Below are positions 39,901 to 48,388 of a DNA stretch of 48,388 bases, one piece after another. The notes under the pieces were generated by a model. The model worked only from the letters and a program-made list of their open reading frames with translations. It was not told the origin of the DNA and ran no database searches. The stretch covers positions 1-48,388 of the forward strand of contig JAILKJ010000057.1 of NCBI GenBank assembly GCA_024693845.1, written 5' to 3'. How positions within the stretch are numbered: the stretch's first letter is position 1; every line of letters begins with the position of its first letter. The stretch is from Lachnospiraceae bacterium. GTDB lineage: Bacteria > Bacillota > Clostridia > Lachnospirales > Lachnospiraceae. Both the position numbers and the translations under genes were made by a program.

Positions 39901-40176
39901 GGAACCGGTAATTACTTAAAGCAGCACGGGATCCGCACCAGGATCCGGGGCAAGATCAGTGAGGGCAGTGATGAGGTGCTCCGTTCCATCAGAGCGGGCT
40001 ATGTCAGCTACATCATCAATACCAGAGCTATCTATTCCGGCGTGCATTACAATGACGGAGTGAACATCAGAAAGTGCGCCATCATGAACGGTGTGACCAT
40101 GTTCACATCCCTGGATACGGTTCGCATCCTGCTGGATGTTCTGGAGGATATCAGCCCCCGGATCAGCACGATTTAA
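36916..40176 (+). CDS. carB: Carbamoyl-phosphate synthase, large subunit
   Basis: The 1086-residue protein shows the CarB duplication: two ATP-grasp halves, each opened by a SGPI-IGQ motif ([20 protein letters not shown] and [16 protein letters not shown]). A helical oligomerisation domain separates them, and an MGS-like allosteric domain lies at the C-terminus. The ATG at 36916 follows AAAGAGG; a TTG at 36910 overlaps the carA stop and is less likely. It is translationally close to carA (2 nt apart). Confidence 0.97.
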   Translation: MPKRTDIKKVLVIGSGPIVIGQAAEFDYAGTQACLALKEEGYEVILANSNPATIMTDNAIADKVYMEPLTLEYMARICRYERPDAIVPGIGGQTGLNLSLQLYDKGILDECEIELLGTQAESIRRAEDRELFKELCLQLDEPVVPSRIADSVEDGLAAAEEIGYPVILRPAFTLGGTGGGFADDEESMREKMRSALEISPVHQVLVEKSIKGYKEIEYEVIRDGNDTAIAVCNMENLDPVGIHTGDSIVVAPSQTLTNKEYQMLRSSALKIIRALEIKGGCNVQFALDPESFAYYVIEVNPRVSRSSALASKASGYPIARVSAKIAVGMELDEIQLANTPACFEPALDYVVTKMPRFPFDKFSESEDEPEQGELRSGGSNVLTTQMKATGETMAVGRTLEESLLKAIRSLEDGKNHIHLEKFDVKSLSDKPGEEGIKEATEKLLNYIEEGTDDRIYAISELLWLGVDPQVIYARTKIDMFFLNKIRNIVELEEELEHAKDPFADPNLLYQAKRMGFSDAYIAELTGKTEDEIGELRDKFNLHPVYKMIDTCASEFASYVPYFYSTYETENESVVSDKKSIIVLGSGPIRIGQGVEFDYSTVHAVKTIHEMGYEAIVVNNNPETVSTDYTTADKLYFEPLTVEDIMNIIRLERPEGVITSLGGQTAVNLAEPLAKKGVKIIGTSTEAIFAAEDRDAFEEVQRKLSIPHPKGIAVTNLEEAVRVAAEIGYPVLVRPSFVLGGRAMEIVANKDMLERYLKFAVAVDKDRPVLVDKYIVGKEVEVDAICDGKDVFLPGIMELVERTGVHSGDSISVYPPFSISEKVKQTIWEYTRALGLGIGIVGLYNIQFIVDRDENVYIIEVNPRASRSVPFLSKSTGVALVDIAVKAMLGEGLKEQGIAPGLMKEKNFNYVKAPAFSFEKLSGMDAYLSPEMKSTGEAIGYDRSLKRALYKALQASGIKMKEYGTVMVTLADEDKDEALPLVRRFYELGFNIEATVGTGNYLKQHGIRTRIRGKISEGSDEVLRSIRAGYVSYIINTRAIYSGVHYNDGVNIRKCAIMNGVTMFTSLDTVRILLDVLEDISPRISTI

Positions 40177-40214
40177 ACTTGCATTTTAGCTGCTTATATG
40201 ATAGTGTATAAGTG

Positions 40215-40283
40215 TATAATTATCACACGTTCACGGCGTTTGGACGAAAGGATTCGTCCGTATCCGCTTAACCTGACGGATAC
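40215..40283 (+). promoter_or_regulatory. Promoter element and twin hairpins before the 40313 gene
   Basis: A TATAAT at 40215-40220 lacks a good -35. Downstream are two perfect 7-bp hairpins side by side: GGACGAA-AGGA-TTCGTCC (40242-40259) and GTATCCG-N10-CGGATAC (40260-40283). No T tract follows, so they are leader structures rather than terminators. Their role is unknown. Confidence 0.55.
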
Positions 40284-40312
40284 GCGCCCCACACAATCAA
40301 GGAGGAATGTAT

Positions 40313-40939
40313 ATGAGCAGTGTATCAGGTGTAAGCAGCAACAGTTATACCAGCTATGCAGCCGGCTCTGCTTCCAAGGTTTCGGAAGCTAAGAGTGCGG
40401 AAGCGTCTGCGTCCTCTTCGGGAGCAGGTTCTTCCACGGCGAAAGCAACAAGCGGTGTGATCTACGAGCCTTCAGCGGAAGGTAAGCAGGCAGCAGCCAA
40501 GGCTGACCGCAGTGCTCTGGTAGCCCAGCTCAAAGAGGTCAATGAGTCACGGATCAAACAGATGGAAGATCTGGTGCACAAGATGATCTCCGATCAGGGC
40601 AAGACCCTGGGACAGGCAGAGAGCATTTGGAGTTTCCTTGCAAAGGGCGACTTTACGGTAGATGCGCAGACCAAGGCACAGGCCCAGAAGGACATTGCCG
40701 AGGATGGCTACTGGGGTGTTGAGCAGACATCCAAGAGGATCTTCGATTTTGCAATGGCTCTGACCGGCGGTGATGCCGAGAAGATGGAGAAGATGCGCGG
40801 TGCCTTTGAGAAGGGCTTCAAGGAGGCTACGAAGACCTGGGGCAAGGAACTGCCGGAGATCAGCCAGAAGACCTATGGCGCTGTACAGAGTCTGTTTGAT
40901 GAGTACAAGAATCAGATGGAGCAGGGCGTAACGGTCTGA
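40313..40939 (+). CDS. Conserved small protein of the 'hydrogenase-4 component G' type
   Basis: The ATG at 40313 has AAGGAGG seven bases upstream; the ATG at 40307 is too close to that site. The 208-residue product has a Ser/Ala-rich flexible start (residues 1-50) and a helical, charged core with WGVEQTSKRIFDFAMALTGG and FEKGFKEATKTWG. I recall this core in Clostridia proteins often labelled hydrogenase-4 component G. That name is probably misleading, since nothing here looks like a hydrogenase subunit. There is no signal peptide or membrane segment. Confidence 0.8.
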   Translation: MSSVSGVSSNSYTSYAAGSASKVSEAKSAEASASSSGAGSSTAKATSGVIYEPSAEGKQAAAKADRSALVAQLKEVNESRIKQMEDLVHKMISDQGKTLGQAESIWSFLAKGDFTVDAQTKAQAQKDIAEDGYWGVEQTSKRIFDFAMALTGGDAEKMEKMRGAFEKGFKEATKTWGKELPEISQKTYGAVQSLFDEYKNQMEQGVTV

Positions 40940-40971
40940 GGTGTAACACAACTAACTTCATAAGCAAGAAG

Positions 40972-41000
40972 GGGCCTGCCGGATGGGCGGGCCCTTTTTT
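40972..41000 (+). terminator. Strong intrinsic terminator
   Basis: GGGCCTGCC (40972-40980) pairs with GGGCGGGCCC (40985-40994, one G-U) around GGAT and runs into T6. It ends the 40313 unit. An ATG at 40983 lies inside the hairpin. Confidence 0.9.
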
Positions 41001-41021
41001 ACACGTATCAGGGCAGGACCA

Positions 41022-41582
41022 TTGGACGAAAGAGGCGGCATACCAACCGATGAAGAATTATACGATCGCTTCCTGGCGCATCACAGGGAGAGCGATTTGA
41101 AAAGTCTGCTCGAAAGACACAGAGAATCCCTTACGCTTTTTCTGTATGGTTATGTCCGAAGCATGGAGGATGCCGAGGAACTGATGCTGGATGCCTTTGC
41201 GCAGGTGGCCTGCGGGCGGAGTGTTTTTTCCGGGAAGAGCAGCTTTAAGACCTGGCTTTTTTCCGTGGGAAGAAATCTGGCACTGATGCGTCTTCGTAAG
41301 CGTAGGCTAACTTTTTCAACCCTGGAGGAGATCACGGATGAGACGGCTGAACCGCCGGAACTTGCCCTCCTTTCCGCTGAGCGGAACAGGCAGCTTTATC
41401 TGGCCATGGAAGGGTTGAAGGAAGAGTATCGCCGCATACTTTTATTGTTGTATTTTGAGGATATGACCCATGAAGAGGCTGCAAGAGTCATGGGTAAGAG
41501 CCTTAAGCAGATCTATCATCTGACTGAGAGAGGGAAAAGTGCTCTCCGGACGAATCTGGAGAGGATGGGGTTTGAGATTTGA
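41022..41582 (+). CDS. ECF-type RNA polymerase sigma factor
   Basis: The protein has sigma region 2 (LFLYGYVRSMEDAEELMLDAF and FKTWLFSVGRNLALMRLRKRR) and region 4 (EEYRRILLLLYFEDMTHEEAARV, KSLKQIYHLTERGKSAL). The frame is open from an ATG at 40983, but that codon sits in the terminator hairpin, so the TTG at 41022 after an AGGA site is preferred (186 residues); the true start is not certain. ECF factors direct transcription of envelope-related regulons and are usually held by a membrane anti-sigma. It overlaps the next gene by 4 nt. It is followed by membrane proteins and a PrsW-like protease. Confidence 0.88.
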   Translation: MDERGGIPTDEELYDRFLAHHRESDLKSLLERHRESLTLFLYGYVRSMEDAEELMLDAFAQVACGRSVFSGKSSFKTWLFSVGRNLALMRLRKRRLTFSTLEEITDETAEPPELALLSAERNRQLYLAMEGLKEEYRRILLLLYFEDMTHEEAARVMGKSLKQIYHLTERGKSALRTNLERMGFEI

Positions 41583-42361
41583 ACGCAAGTGATGTTATTT
41601 CATTACTGTATACGATGGTCCTGCTGGTGGTGGTGCTGCACTCAATCAGGCTGATCTCCGCTACGAACCGTTCTATGAAGGTGATCTTTTTTGCCTTCGC
41701 CGTGGTGGGTCTGGCACTGGATGAACTGTACTGGCTGACCTACGGGATCCTGCGTCCCGATACACGTATGCCCTTTGCCGCCAATGAGATCGGCGAGTGG
41801 GCATTTTTTTTGTTGCTGGGAGCATCCCTTACGGCGCCGCCTGCCCGCAAACCCTCCCCGTGTCTTAAGGAGATCCTTTTCTGCGTTCTGTTTTCCGCCT
41901 GTAATATCGCACTCTGGATCGGCTGGAGCGGTGAGTGGGGGCAGGATATCATTACCGGGATCGTCATTTGCTACTTTTTCAGCAGTCTGCTGATCAGCGT
42001 TAAGGGAGCCGGATATCTGACCGACAGGCGTTTTGGCGTTGTGGCGGCGGTGTGCCTGCCGCTGGTTTTGATGCAGGGGCTGACTTTCTTTGTGGACGGG
42101 TCTGTAAAAACCGGGCTCGATCTTGCCTGCTATGTATATATGTTCGCCGGCTGTGCTTTCCTGTTATATCGTCTTGCATATGTGATCCGAAAGGGGAGTG
42201 AGAGAAACAAAGCCGGGTTTCTGGCCTGCGGCCTGTTTGCCTGGAGTACGACGAGCATGTATATGAGCTCGGGCTATTTTTATCTGGCAATGCTCTGCGT
42301 CTGCATGATCAGCATCGTGCTGATGCTCTATACGCTGAAGAAGGAGGTGGAAGCGGAATGA
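41579..42361 (+). CDS. Multi-pass membrane protein of the sigma factor operon
   Basis: The 260-residue protein is almost entirely hydrophobic with about seven predicted membrane helices and short loops, and no enzymatic or kinase domain. The start is a TTG at 41579 overlapping the sigma factor stop by 4 nt, and its end overlaps the protease gene by 4 nt. It is therefore part of one translationally coupled unit. It could be a sensor or the membrane partner that holds the sigma factor, but no known anti-sigma motif is visible. I do not recognise the family. Confidence 0.8.
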   Translation: MNASDVISLLYTMVLLVVVLHSIRLISATNRSMKVIFFAFAVVGLALDELYWLTYGILRPDTRMPFAANEIGEWAFFLLLGASLTAPPARKPSPCLKEILFCVLFSACNIALWIGWSGEWGQDIITGIVICYFFSSLLISVKGAGYLTDRRFGVVAAVCLPLVLMQGLTFFVDGSVKTGLDLACYVYMFAGCAFLLYRLAYVIRKGSERNKAGFLACGLFAWSTTSMYMSSGYFYLAMLCVCMISIVLMLYTLKKEVEAE

Positions 42362-42993
42362 TCTTTGCGGAAAACATCCTGCTTTGCATCGCGATCCCTC
42401 TGATCGTATCCCTTCTGTTTGTTAGGGGCGAGGTCAGACGCTACCTTACGGCTTTTCTGGTTGGGATGGGTGTATGTCTGCTTTCCGCCTATATCAGCGG
42501 CTTTCTGAACCTGTCCAGTGGGATGGGGGAGAATGACACGGCGATCTTTCTCTCACCCATCGTGGAGGAGCTGATGAAGCTGCTTCCCCTTCTGTATTTC
42601 CTGTTCCTATTCCAGCCCGGTGAGCGGATGCTTACCATGTTTGCAGTTGCTATCGGTGCGGGCTTTGCCACCTTTGAAAATTGTTGCTATATCCTAACTT
42701 CCGGCGCGGAGAGATTTTCCTATGTCATGATCCGCGGCATGGCGGTGGGAGTTATGCATATCGTTACTATCTATGCGCTGGCCGTCTGGCTCATCATTGC
42801 CCGGAATCTTAAGGCCTTCTCTTTTCCTGCGGTAGTGGGCGGGGTATCCATTTCCATGATCTTTCATGCGCTTTACAATCTTCTTGTATCTGAGCCCGGT
42901 CCCTCCTCTGTGGTCGGCTATCTGATGCCGATCGTGACAGCCTGGGGCCTGTATTTTCTCTATCGTAAGATCGCTGCGGCCTTTGATCTGTAG
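42358..42993 (+). CDS. PrsW-like intramembrane protease
   Basis: The 211-residue polytopic protein carries the PrsW motifs in order: EELMK in SPIVEELMKLLPLLY, a second glutamate in GAGFATFENCCYIL, a His in MAVGVMHIVTIYALA, and HALYNLL near the end. In Bacillus, PrsW makes the first cut in the anti-sigma RsiW, releasing SigW. Coupling here to an ECF sigma gene supports a role in sigma activation. The ATG at 42358 overlaps the previous gene by 4 nt. Confidence 0.87.
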   Translation: MIFAENILLCIAIPLIVSLLFVRGEVRRYLTAFLVGMGVCLLSAYISGFLNLSSGMGENDTAIFLSPIVEELMKLLPLLYFLFLFQPGERMLTMFAVAIGAGFATFENCCYILTSGAERFSYVMIRGMAVGVMHIVTIYALAVWLIIARNLKAFSFPAVVGGVSISMIFHALYNLLVSEPGPSSVVGYLMPIVTAWGLYFLYRKIAAAFDL

Positions 42994-43111
42994 GATCTGT
43001 CTGTCTTTTTCCCTGTTTGAAGGATAATTTTATATTTTTTGTTTTTTTGGTGGGTAAAATCACAAAAAGCCGCAACTAAGTAGTATAAGAGTGCTTCGGG
43101 AGGTGAGAGGT

Positions 43112-43444
43112 GTGAAATACTCAAATGAGGAAGCGGTAACTGAGATACTCAAACGCAGTAACGAGCGATTGCAAAAGCGATACCGGCAGGTCAGCATCGC
43201 GTTGTCTGCAACGGTATGCGCCATGTTTGCCGTCCTGGTAACGGCGGTGGCGGCTCTGTCGGGAGCGGTGCCGGCGGGAGCCAGTCAGAGCGTTTACGGC
43301 TCGTTCATGTTGTCGCGTCAGGCAGGCGGTTATGTGCTGGTAGCCGTCATTGCATTCAGCTGCGGCCTGGCACTTGCGATCCTTTTGCTGTATCGAAAGC
43401 ACCACAATAATCAGAAAGAGAATGGGGGAAAAGAGAATGAGTAA
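43112..43444 (+). CDS. Small protein with two membrane helices, candidate anti-sigma or anchor
   Basis: The GTG at 43112 follows GGGAGGTGA; the GTG at 43091 lies before that site. The 110-residue product has a charged cytoplasmic N-terminus of about 30 residues (NEEAVTEILKRSNERLQKRYR), a helix (about 31-52), a short outside loop and a second helix (about 68-90), then a basic tail. The family is not recognised. Position between the sigma/PrsW genes and the giant surface protein makes it a possible anti-sigma or PrsW substrate. It overlaps the next gene by 8 nt. Confidence 0.75.
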   Translation: MKYSNEEAVTEILKRSNERLQKRYRQVSIALSATVCAMFAVLVTAVAALSGAVPAGASQSVYGSFMLSRQAGGYVLVAVIAFSCGLALAILLLYRKHHNNQKENGGKENE

Positions 43445-46400
43445 ACGGAGAATGAAATGTCTGATCAGCTTCATCCTGGCTATCGTTCTGGTCATGGCGG
43501 AACCTCTGAGCGCCTTCGGTTATATCGGCGCTATTGTGCCGCCGTTGACAACTGACACCGAAACGAAGGTCGGCAAGTTTGCTGCGGACGGAATGGAGTT
43601 TGCTTACCTGGAGAACGATCATATCCACTTTGATATCTGTATCGGTTCCACTAAGGCAAATCCGGAAAAGAAGGATGATCCCTATGCCTATGTATTTACC
43701 GACAAGGCCGGTGCTTTATGCCATACGGTGCCGATGGAGACATTGGAAGCGGGATATAAGAATCTGGATAAGAACGGCCGACAGATCATCAATCACTGGG
43801 TGGCACCGAATTTGGACGCGGGGCATACACCGGGCAAGTATACCAAGCTGACGGTAGAAGAGATCAAGGTCAGGACTAATGTCGTCCATGAGAGATATCC
43901 GGATAGCTGGGACAAAAATAAACAGGAAGTATACGATGAAGTACAGGAAGAATATGTAGATGCTATGACTTATTCCGGAGAGCTTGTGGTTGACTACTAT
44001 TTCCTGGAGAACAAGAGCTTCAAGTGTACCAATTATTTCACTCTGGTGAAGCTGGATCAGGGTAGCAGAGGTGAAACAGAGGAGCAGAATCCCAGTAAAG
44101 AGCCAATCGAAGCAGATCCTTATGATGCATCAGTCAACTGGGGTGTTCAATGCCGTACTGTATATACCAACATGGAGGTGGCCGATGACAGCTCAGAGAG
44201 TGACTTTAGTCAGGAGGGTAAATTCTTCAGACAGTCCATGGATTATGTGGATTTCCCCAGAATGGGCCATGCATCCATCAAAGACAGTGAATTGTCCAAT
44301 ATTGCTGTTAATACCCAGTATCTGACAAATAGCGGCGCGATCAGTTATATGAACATAACCAGCGGTATAACGGAGACGCAGGAAAATGCGGTTCTGGAGG
44401 TTTACAGTGACAGCTATAGTTTTGCTTCTCCGTTTGTTGCTACATCATACAACTACGCTGACCAAGTTCATACGATGAATGCTCATGGTGTTGAGGGGCA
44501 TTTGGAAGAGTATGCCAGCTCTATCGAATATAAGAATAATAAGCTGACAACATACGGTAGCCATGGCACTTGTGCATACCGTTATGAGTTATATGAATAT
44601 AACAATCAGGGTCAAAAGACTGATTATTCAGGGGTAGGGATACATAGAGCCACGTCTGCTGCTCTTTGGGGTTTCCGCGATCTGGAGGTTAAGAAGGATG
44701 AAGAGACCGGCCAGCCGACTGATCCCGATGCTGTCAAAGTAAGAGGCGATGCACCTTATCTGTGCGTGTTCCCCGATGGTAATAAGAAGGACGGTAACGG
44801 GAAGCAGATCTATCAGGTACTCCCTGCGGATACAGCTGATGACATTACGAGGCTTTCCGATAAGTACGGAACCTGTGTGGCCAAGTATCAGGGTGGATAT
44901 TTCATTGATACCGTAAACGGAAAGAAGGTTTATTCCTTCAGTGATTCTTCCGTGGCGTTCAGTCCTACAATCACGGCCACATGGACGAATCCCACCAAGC
45001 CCGCGATACGATTATGGGAAGACGGAACGCTGGAGATGGATCAGGACAGGGTTATGCTTAATGCACCCACCTTTAAGTTCTATCAGTCAAAGAGCGGCGG
45101 TGGTCTGACCTTTAACGGATATGATGAGACACTCGGACTCCTGGTCGGTATCGATTCGGAGAAGAATCAGTCTTTCATCAGTATCGACTTGCCCGGTAAC
45201 GGAGTTGCTATCCAGGGCGCCAGCATGGATACGACGGGTAATCTGGTCTTTACCGGAAAATTTAAGATCAATCTGTTTGCGGCTCAGATGGAAATGAAGA
45301 AACTGGGTTATGGACTGGATAAGGATTCCAAGTTCAAATGCAACGGTATCCAGGCTGAGGGTAAATTGAAGGTACCCAAGATCCCCGGCAAGAAGGATGA
45401 TAAGGACGACAAGGATGACAAGGACGAAAAGGATGCCAGTCCCAATGTTCTTGGGTTCGGCGGCGCCAACATGGAAGGGAAGATCAATACCTTCGCGGGA
45501 GAAGAGATTTATGACTTCAAGTTTGAGCTGACGGTGAAGAATCTGTTCTCCACCAAAGCGGAACTGACCCTTGTCAGACTGAACAACGGACGTCTCTGTC
45601 CCGAGCATCTTTGGTTCCAGATTGAGCTTACGGCAGAAGGTGTAGGGCTGGATATCCCGCCCGGAACCCCTGTTGTATCTATCACCGGCGGTGGCGGTGG
45701 TATTGACGGACTTGCATCGACGATAGACGGCAACTATGTGGCCATACCACCGGTAGTCCTGTCATTGATGCTGAAAGGTTCCATCGTGAAAGTGGTAGAC
45801 GGAACCCTGACTGCCAGGGTGGGACCGAGTCAGATAAGACTTGAGGCAGAGGATGTGGGCTTCAAGCTTCCAAATGCCTCCAGCTTAAAGATCATAGACA
45901 GCATGTATGCGGGCATCTATCTGAACGGTAAGGAGATCACTTACGAAGATGCGAAGAATCATGTACCGAAGCTGACCTATCAGGGCGTTGCCTTTGGCGG
46001 TGAAATGGGAATGGGTCTGAAGATCTTTAACTTCAAGGATGATGATAAGTCCTTTGAAGCTGAGGCGCTGAAGTTCTTCAACGGAACGATCAAGGCCAAG
46101 GTTGGCTTGTCGGCAGAAACTTATGTCGGTAATGCCATAGATAATTCCGATTGGGTTTATGTTTATATCGGAAGTACCGGCACTGCTTCCTGTGCTCTAT
46201 GTATTCCCGAGGGAATTCATTTTGTGCCTAAGGGAACAACGCTTCTCGGTGCCGGACTGGATTACAGGATTGTGGCACAGACTGCTTTCCAAAAGGGATC
46301 CGGCGGACAGAGTGTATCGCAGTTCTTTAAGAATGCAAATCTGAAGGGTGGTGTAGCGGCCAGTGCTTCGGTTATCGGCGTTAACCTGAGAGTGATCTAT

Positions 46401-48388
46401 TTCTTCCCTGCCAATAAGGTGAAAACTCAGGGAAGGGTATTTAAGAAACTGGATGATCTGAATTGGGATAAGGAATTTGAAGAACTGGAGAAAGAGAAGA
46501 ATAAGAATAAATCCGAAGAGACTGACAATCAAACCATTGCAGATGATGAAGAGACCGTTATGGCTCTTTGCGATCCTGTGCCGATGGAAACTGAAGACGG
46601 AGATCAGGTATTTGCAGTGGTTGAAGCTAATCTGATGCCGATCGAATTGGAGGAGGTGTCTTCGAATGCGGATCCGGAAGATCTGACGGCAGAGGGAGAT
46701 TCGGAGGAACTTGCAGCAGAAGCGGATTCTGCGGTTTATTCCAAGACCATTAGTGTAGATCAGAATCAGACGTATCATGGAGATTATCTGATCCTCGGTC
46801 TGATCCCCGATGAGACACTGGATGATGAGCAAATGAATTCTTTTGCGGCTTCTGTTTCCTGCAACTGTGTGGATGAGATCAAATATCTGCCTACAGAGTA
46901 TTCGGTATCGGATAACAACGCAGAATACAATGCTTGGATCGGAACCGTTCAGACGGATTCGGAAGGCAACCCCATTAAGAGTGGCGTTTTCCTGGGCATT
47001 CCCAAGGACAGGACAACGGCGGGTGATATCACGGTTTCGGCAAACAGTGCCTTTACGATCAAGGGACTTGCTACCACGCCTGTTACGGATATGAATGTCA
47101 ATCTGAATGGCAATCGTCTCGATGTTGATTTTGAAAACCTTGAGGATGAAAATGAGTATGTTCTGAATACCTACATGGGTCAGAAGACCATTAATGAGGA
47201 CGGAGCAGAACAGATCACCACCGATTATCTTGTGGATTCCAGGACATTGACGGGAGATAGTAGTACCAACGGGGAAAGCGTCAGCTTGGTAGGCGATGAC
47301 CTTGCACCTACAGGGGATTATTACCTGACTACAACCCTGGTGGAGAAGTCACTGATCGCGTCCGTGGATGATAATGGAGATCCCGTAGAGACCCATGAGG
47401 TGGAAACGCCGGTAGCAACCTGGCAGTCCGACAGCACCTACCATTACACCAATAACAAGGTTCCCGTAGCACCTGCCACGGCACAGCTTGAGCTTCTCGG
47501 AAACGAGGCAATGAAGGGAAGCTGGAAGAAGGTAGACGGCGCTGATGGCTACAAGGTAACGATCTATCAGAAGGATGCAAACGGTGAGTATGTAGATACC
47601 CAGAGAGGCTTTAACTTTACCAACGAAGATTTTGTGGGAACGGAGGAAACAGCTCCTGTACAGGGACTTGCCTATGACGAAGCGACGGGTACCTATTCTG
47701 TTGAGATCGCAATGACGGTAGGTGAATCCGGTGACAGCAAGGAGGTAGAGATTGACGGCCAGACCGAGAGTCTTGATCAAAGCCAGGTAGAGGGTGCGAA
47801 GGCACTGACGGCAGACAAGACTTACAAGATAGGTGTATCGGCATATAAGAATGATACGATGCAGCTTGAGGACGGAACCGCTACGCAAACCGAAGAGACG
47901 GAGCTTTGCAGGTTCAGTCCGGAGAAGGAGTCCAATGAGAAGTATCTGCCTGTGTATAAGCCTGTAACTTTCAGTGTTGCGGCCGGCAGACAGGGAGAGG
48001 AAAGAACCCTTCAAAAGAGCGCCATAGATCCTAATGAACCTTATGTAACGACGGTTAAGGGAGATGTTGATACCTATATTCGCATCGAAGACATCAAGGA
48101 AAACGGAACGGATGTAACGTCTGATACCGAGATCTCCATTGCGCAGGTCGGCATGACGGATGAAAACGGTCAGGATCTTTCGGTATCCGTAAATGAGGTG
48201 CCCGGTAATCCCAATACCTTCGCACTGAGTGGAGTCCAGGGTTCTGTAACGCTGGAGATCAAGGCAAAGTATAACCATGACGGAGTGGCTGATGAGACGA
48301 TCGATTATCTGAACATTAATCTGGATAATACGGCGCCTCAGATCACGTTGGAAAATGAGATCACCTATGCAACTGCCGATGGCAGCTA
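43437..48388 (+). CDS. Giant secreted surface protein, 3' partial
   Basis: The frame is open from the ATG at 43437 to the right edge (at least 1650 codons) with no stop. A signal peptide is clear (MKCLISFILAIVLVMAEPL). The rest is beta-rich with many short Gly/Asp turns. It includes a Lys/Asp-rich linker (KKDDKDDKDDKDEKDA, about 45388-45432), an acidic stretch near 46480-46730, and a fibronectin-III-like segment near 47485-47590 (GSWKKVDGADGYKVTIYQ). The start overlaps the small membrane gene by 8 nt, so it is translationally coupled to the sigma/PrsW neighbourhood. Any cell-wall anchor would lie past the window. The function is unknown; adhesion or scaffold is inferred from size and secretion. 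Confidence 0.85.
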   Translation, partial: MSKRRMKCLISFILAIVLVMAEPLSAFGYIGAIVPPLTTDTETKVGKFAADGMEFAYLENDHIHFDICIGSTKANPEKKDDPYAYVFTDKAGALCHTVPMETLEAGYKNLDKNGRQIINHWVAPNLDAGHTPGKYTKLTVEEIKVRTNVVHERYPDSWDKNKQEVYDEVQEEYVDAMTYSGELVVDYYFLENKSFKCTNYFTLVKLDQGSRGETEEQNPSKEPIEADPYDASVNWGVQCRTVYTNMEVADDSSESDFSQEGKFFRQSMDYVDFPRMGHASIKDSELSNIAVNTQYLTNSGAISYMNITSGITETQENAVLEVYSDSYSFASPFVATSYNYADQVHTMNAHGVEGHLEEYASSIEYKNNKLTTYGSHGTCAYRYELYEYNNQGQKTDYSGVGIHRATSAALWGFRDLEVKKDEETGQPTDPDAVKVRGDAPYLCVFPDGNKKDGNGKQIYQVLPADTADDITRLSDKYGTCVAKYQGGYFIDTVNGKKVYSFSDSSVAFSPTITATWTNPTKPAIRLWEDGTLEMDQDRVMLNAPTFKFYQSKSGGGLTFNGYDETLGLLVGIDSEKNQSFISIDLPGNGVAIQGASMDTTGNLVFTGKFKINLFAAQMEMKKLGYGLDKDSKFKCNGIQAEGKLKVPKIPGKKDDKDDKDDKDEKDASPNVLGFGGANMEGKINTFAGEEIYDFKFELTVKNLFSTKAELTLVRLNNGRLCPEHLWFQIELTAEGVGLDIPPGTPVVSITGGGGGIDGLASTIDGNYVAIPPVVLSLMLKGSIVKVVDGTLTARVGPSQIRLEAEDVGFKLPNASSLKIIDSMYAGIYLNGKEITYEDAKNHVPKLTYQGVAFGGEMGMGLKIFNFKDDDKSFEAEALKFFNGTIKAKVGLSAETYVGNAIDNSDWVYVYIGSTGTASCALCIPEGIHFVPKGTTLLGAGLDYRIVAQTAFQKGSGGQSVSQFFKNANLKGGVAASASVIGVNLRVIYFFPANKVKTQGRVFKKLDDLNWDKEFEELEKEKNKNKSEETDNQTIADDEETVMALCDPVPMETEDGDQVFAVVEANLMPIELEEVSSNADPEDLTAEGDSEELAAEADSAVYSKTISVDQNQTYHGDYLILGLIPDETLDDEQMNSFAASVSCNCVDEIKYLPTEYSVSDNNAEYNAWIGTVQTDSEGNPIKSGVFLGIPKDRTTAGDITVSANSAFTIKGLATTPVTDMNVNLNGNRLDVDFENLEDENEYVLNTYMGQKTINEDGAEQITTDYLVDSRTLTGDSSTNGESVSLVGDDLAPTGDYYLTTTLVEKSLIASVDDNGDPVETHEVETPVATWQSDSTYHYTNNKVPVAPATAQLELLGNEAMKGSWKKVDGADGYKVTIYQKDANGEYVDTQRGFNFTNEDFVGTEETAPVQGLAYDEATGTYSVEIAMTVGESGDSKEVEIDGQTESLDQSQVEGAKALTADKTYKIGVSAYKNDTMQLEDGTATQTEETELCRFSPEKESNEKYLPVYKPVTFSVAAGRQGEERTLQKSAIDPNEPYVTTVKGDVDTYIRIEDIKENGTDVTSDTEISIAQVGMTDENGQDLSVSVNEVPGNPNTFALSGVQGSVTLEIKAKYNHDGVADETIDYLNINLDNTAPQITLENEITYATADGS

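Overview
The window reads as a chromosomal segment of a Gram-positive anaerobe, most likely a Lachnospiraceae-type member of the Clostridia. The pointers are strong AGGAGG ribosome binding sites with ATG, GTG and TTG starts, the conserved Bacillota order rplS-lepB-ylqF-lepB-rnhB-ylqG-ylqH-yraN, a type III glutamine synthetase, LL-diaminopimelate aminotransferase (DapL), and very large BspA-like secreted proteins. All supported genes lie on the plus strand. Two giant surface-protein genes are cut by the window edges: the first lacks its 5' end and the last runs off the 3' end.

Layout. 1-5975: a BspA-like surface protein with DUF285 repeats, an internal papain-like domain, acidic PWT repeats and a perfect (Met-Lys-Tyr-Arg)x21 block encoded by a 12-bp tandem repeat. 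6011-12004: the ribosomal protein L19, signal peptidase, RbgA GTPase and RNase HII housekeeping run, followed by FliK-like, FlhB-like and YraN genes. 12022-14322: a peroxide-defence operon trxA-trxB-gpx-ohrR with a large dyad at its promoter that resembles two OhrR/MarR operators. 14340-16087: asnB. 16088-16540: non-coding, with a pentanucleotide microsatellite and a strong hairpin, ahead of a secreted beta-helix/Big2 protein. 18978-19968: a two-gene module whose first protein starts with a Phd/YefM antitoxin domain. 20043-40176: a glutamine and nitrogen block (glnA type III, amt-PII fusion, a PilZ gene, purF, gltB, gltD, dapL, pyrG, carA, carB). 40313-48388: a conserved small protein, then an ECF sigma factor, a multi-pass membrane protein, a PrsW-type protease, a two-helix membrane protein and a giant secreted protein, the last gene overlapping its neighbour.

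The most interesting signal is regulatory. The leaders of asnB, glnA, purF and gltB each have a near-consensus promoter followed within about 6-11 nt by the same compact switch. A five-base-pair hairpin with a hexaloop AANGGC (A at position 1, G at position 4) overlaps the 5' arm of a strong intrinsic terminator. A weaker version lies between glnA and amt. This is the signature of ANTAR-protein antitermination, and in gltB the stem has changed with compensating bases. The enzymes controlled either make glutamine, import ammonium or spend glutamine, so this looks like one nitrogen regulon gathered in one place. The gltB leader also carries a second, multi-branched RNA structure of about 120 nt that I cannot assign to a known class.

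Other points worth a second look are the antitoxin-fusion gene pair, the OhrR operator pair, the ECF sigma/PrsW/surface-protein module, and the two simple-sequence repeats associated with surface-protein genes. No rRNA, tRNA, CRISPR array, insertion sequence or prophage was seen.
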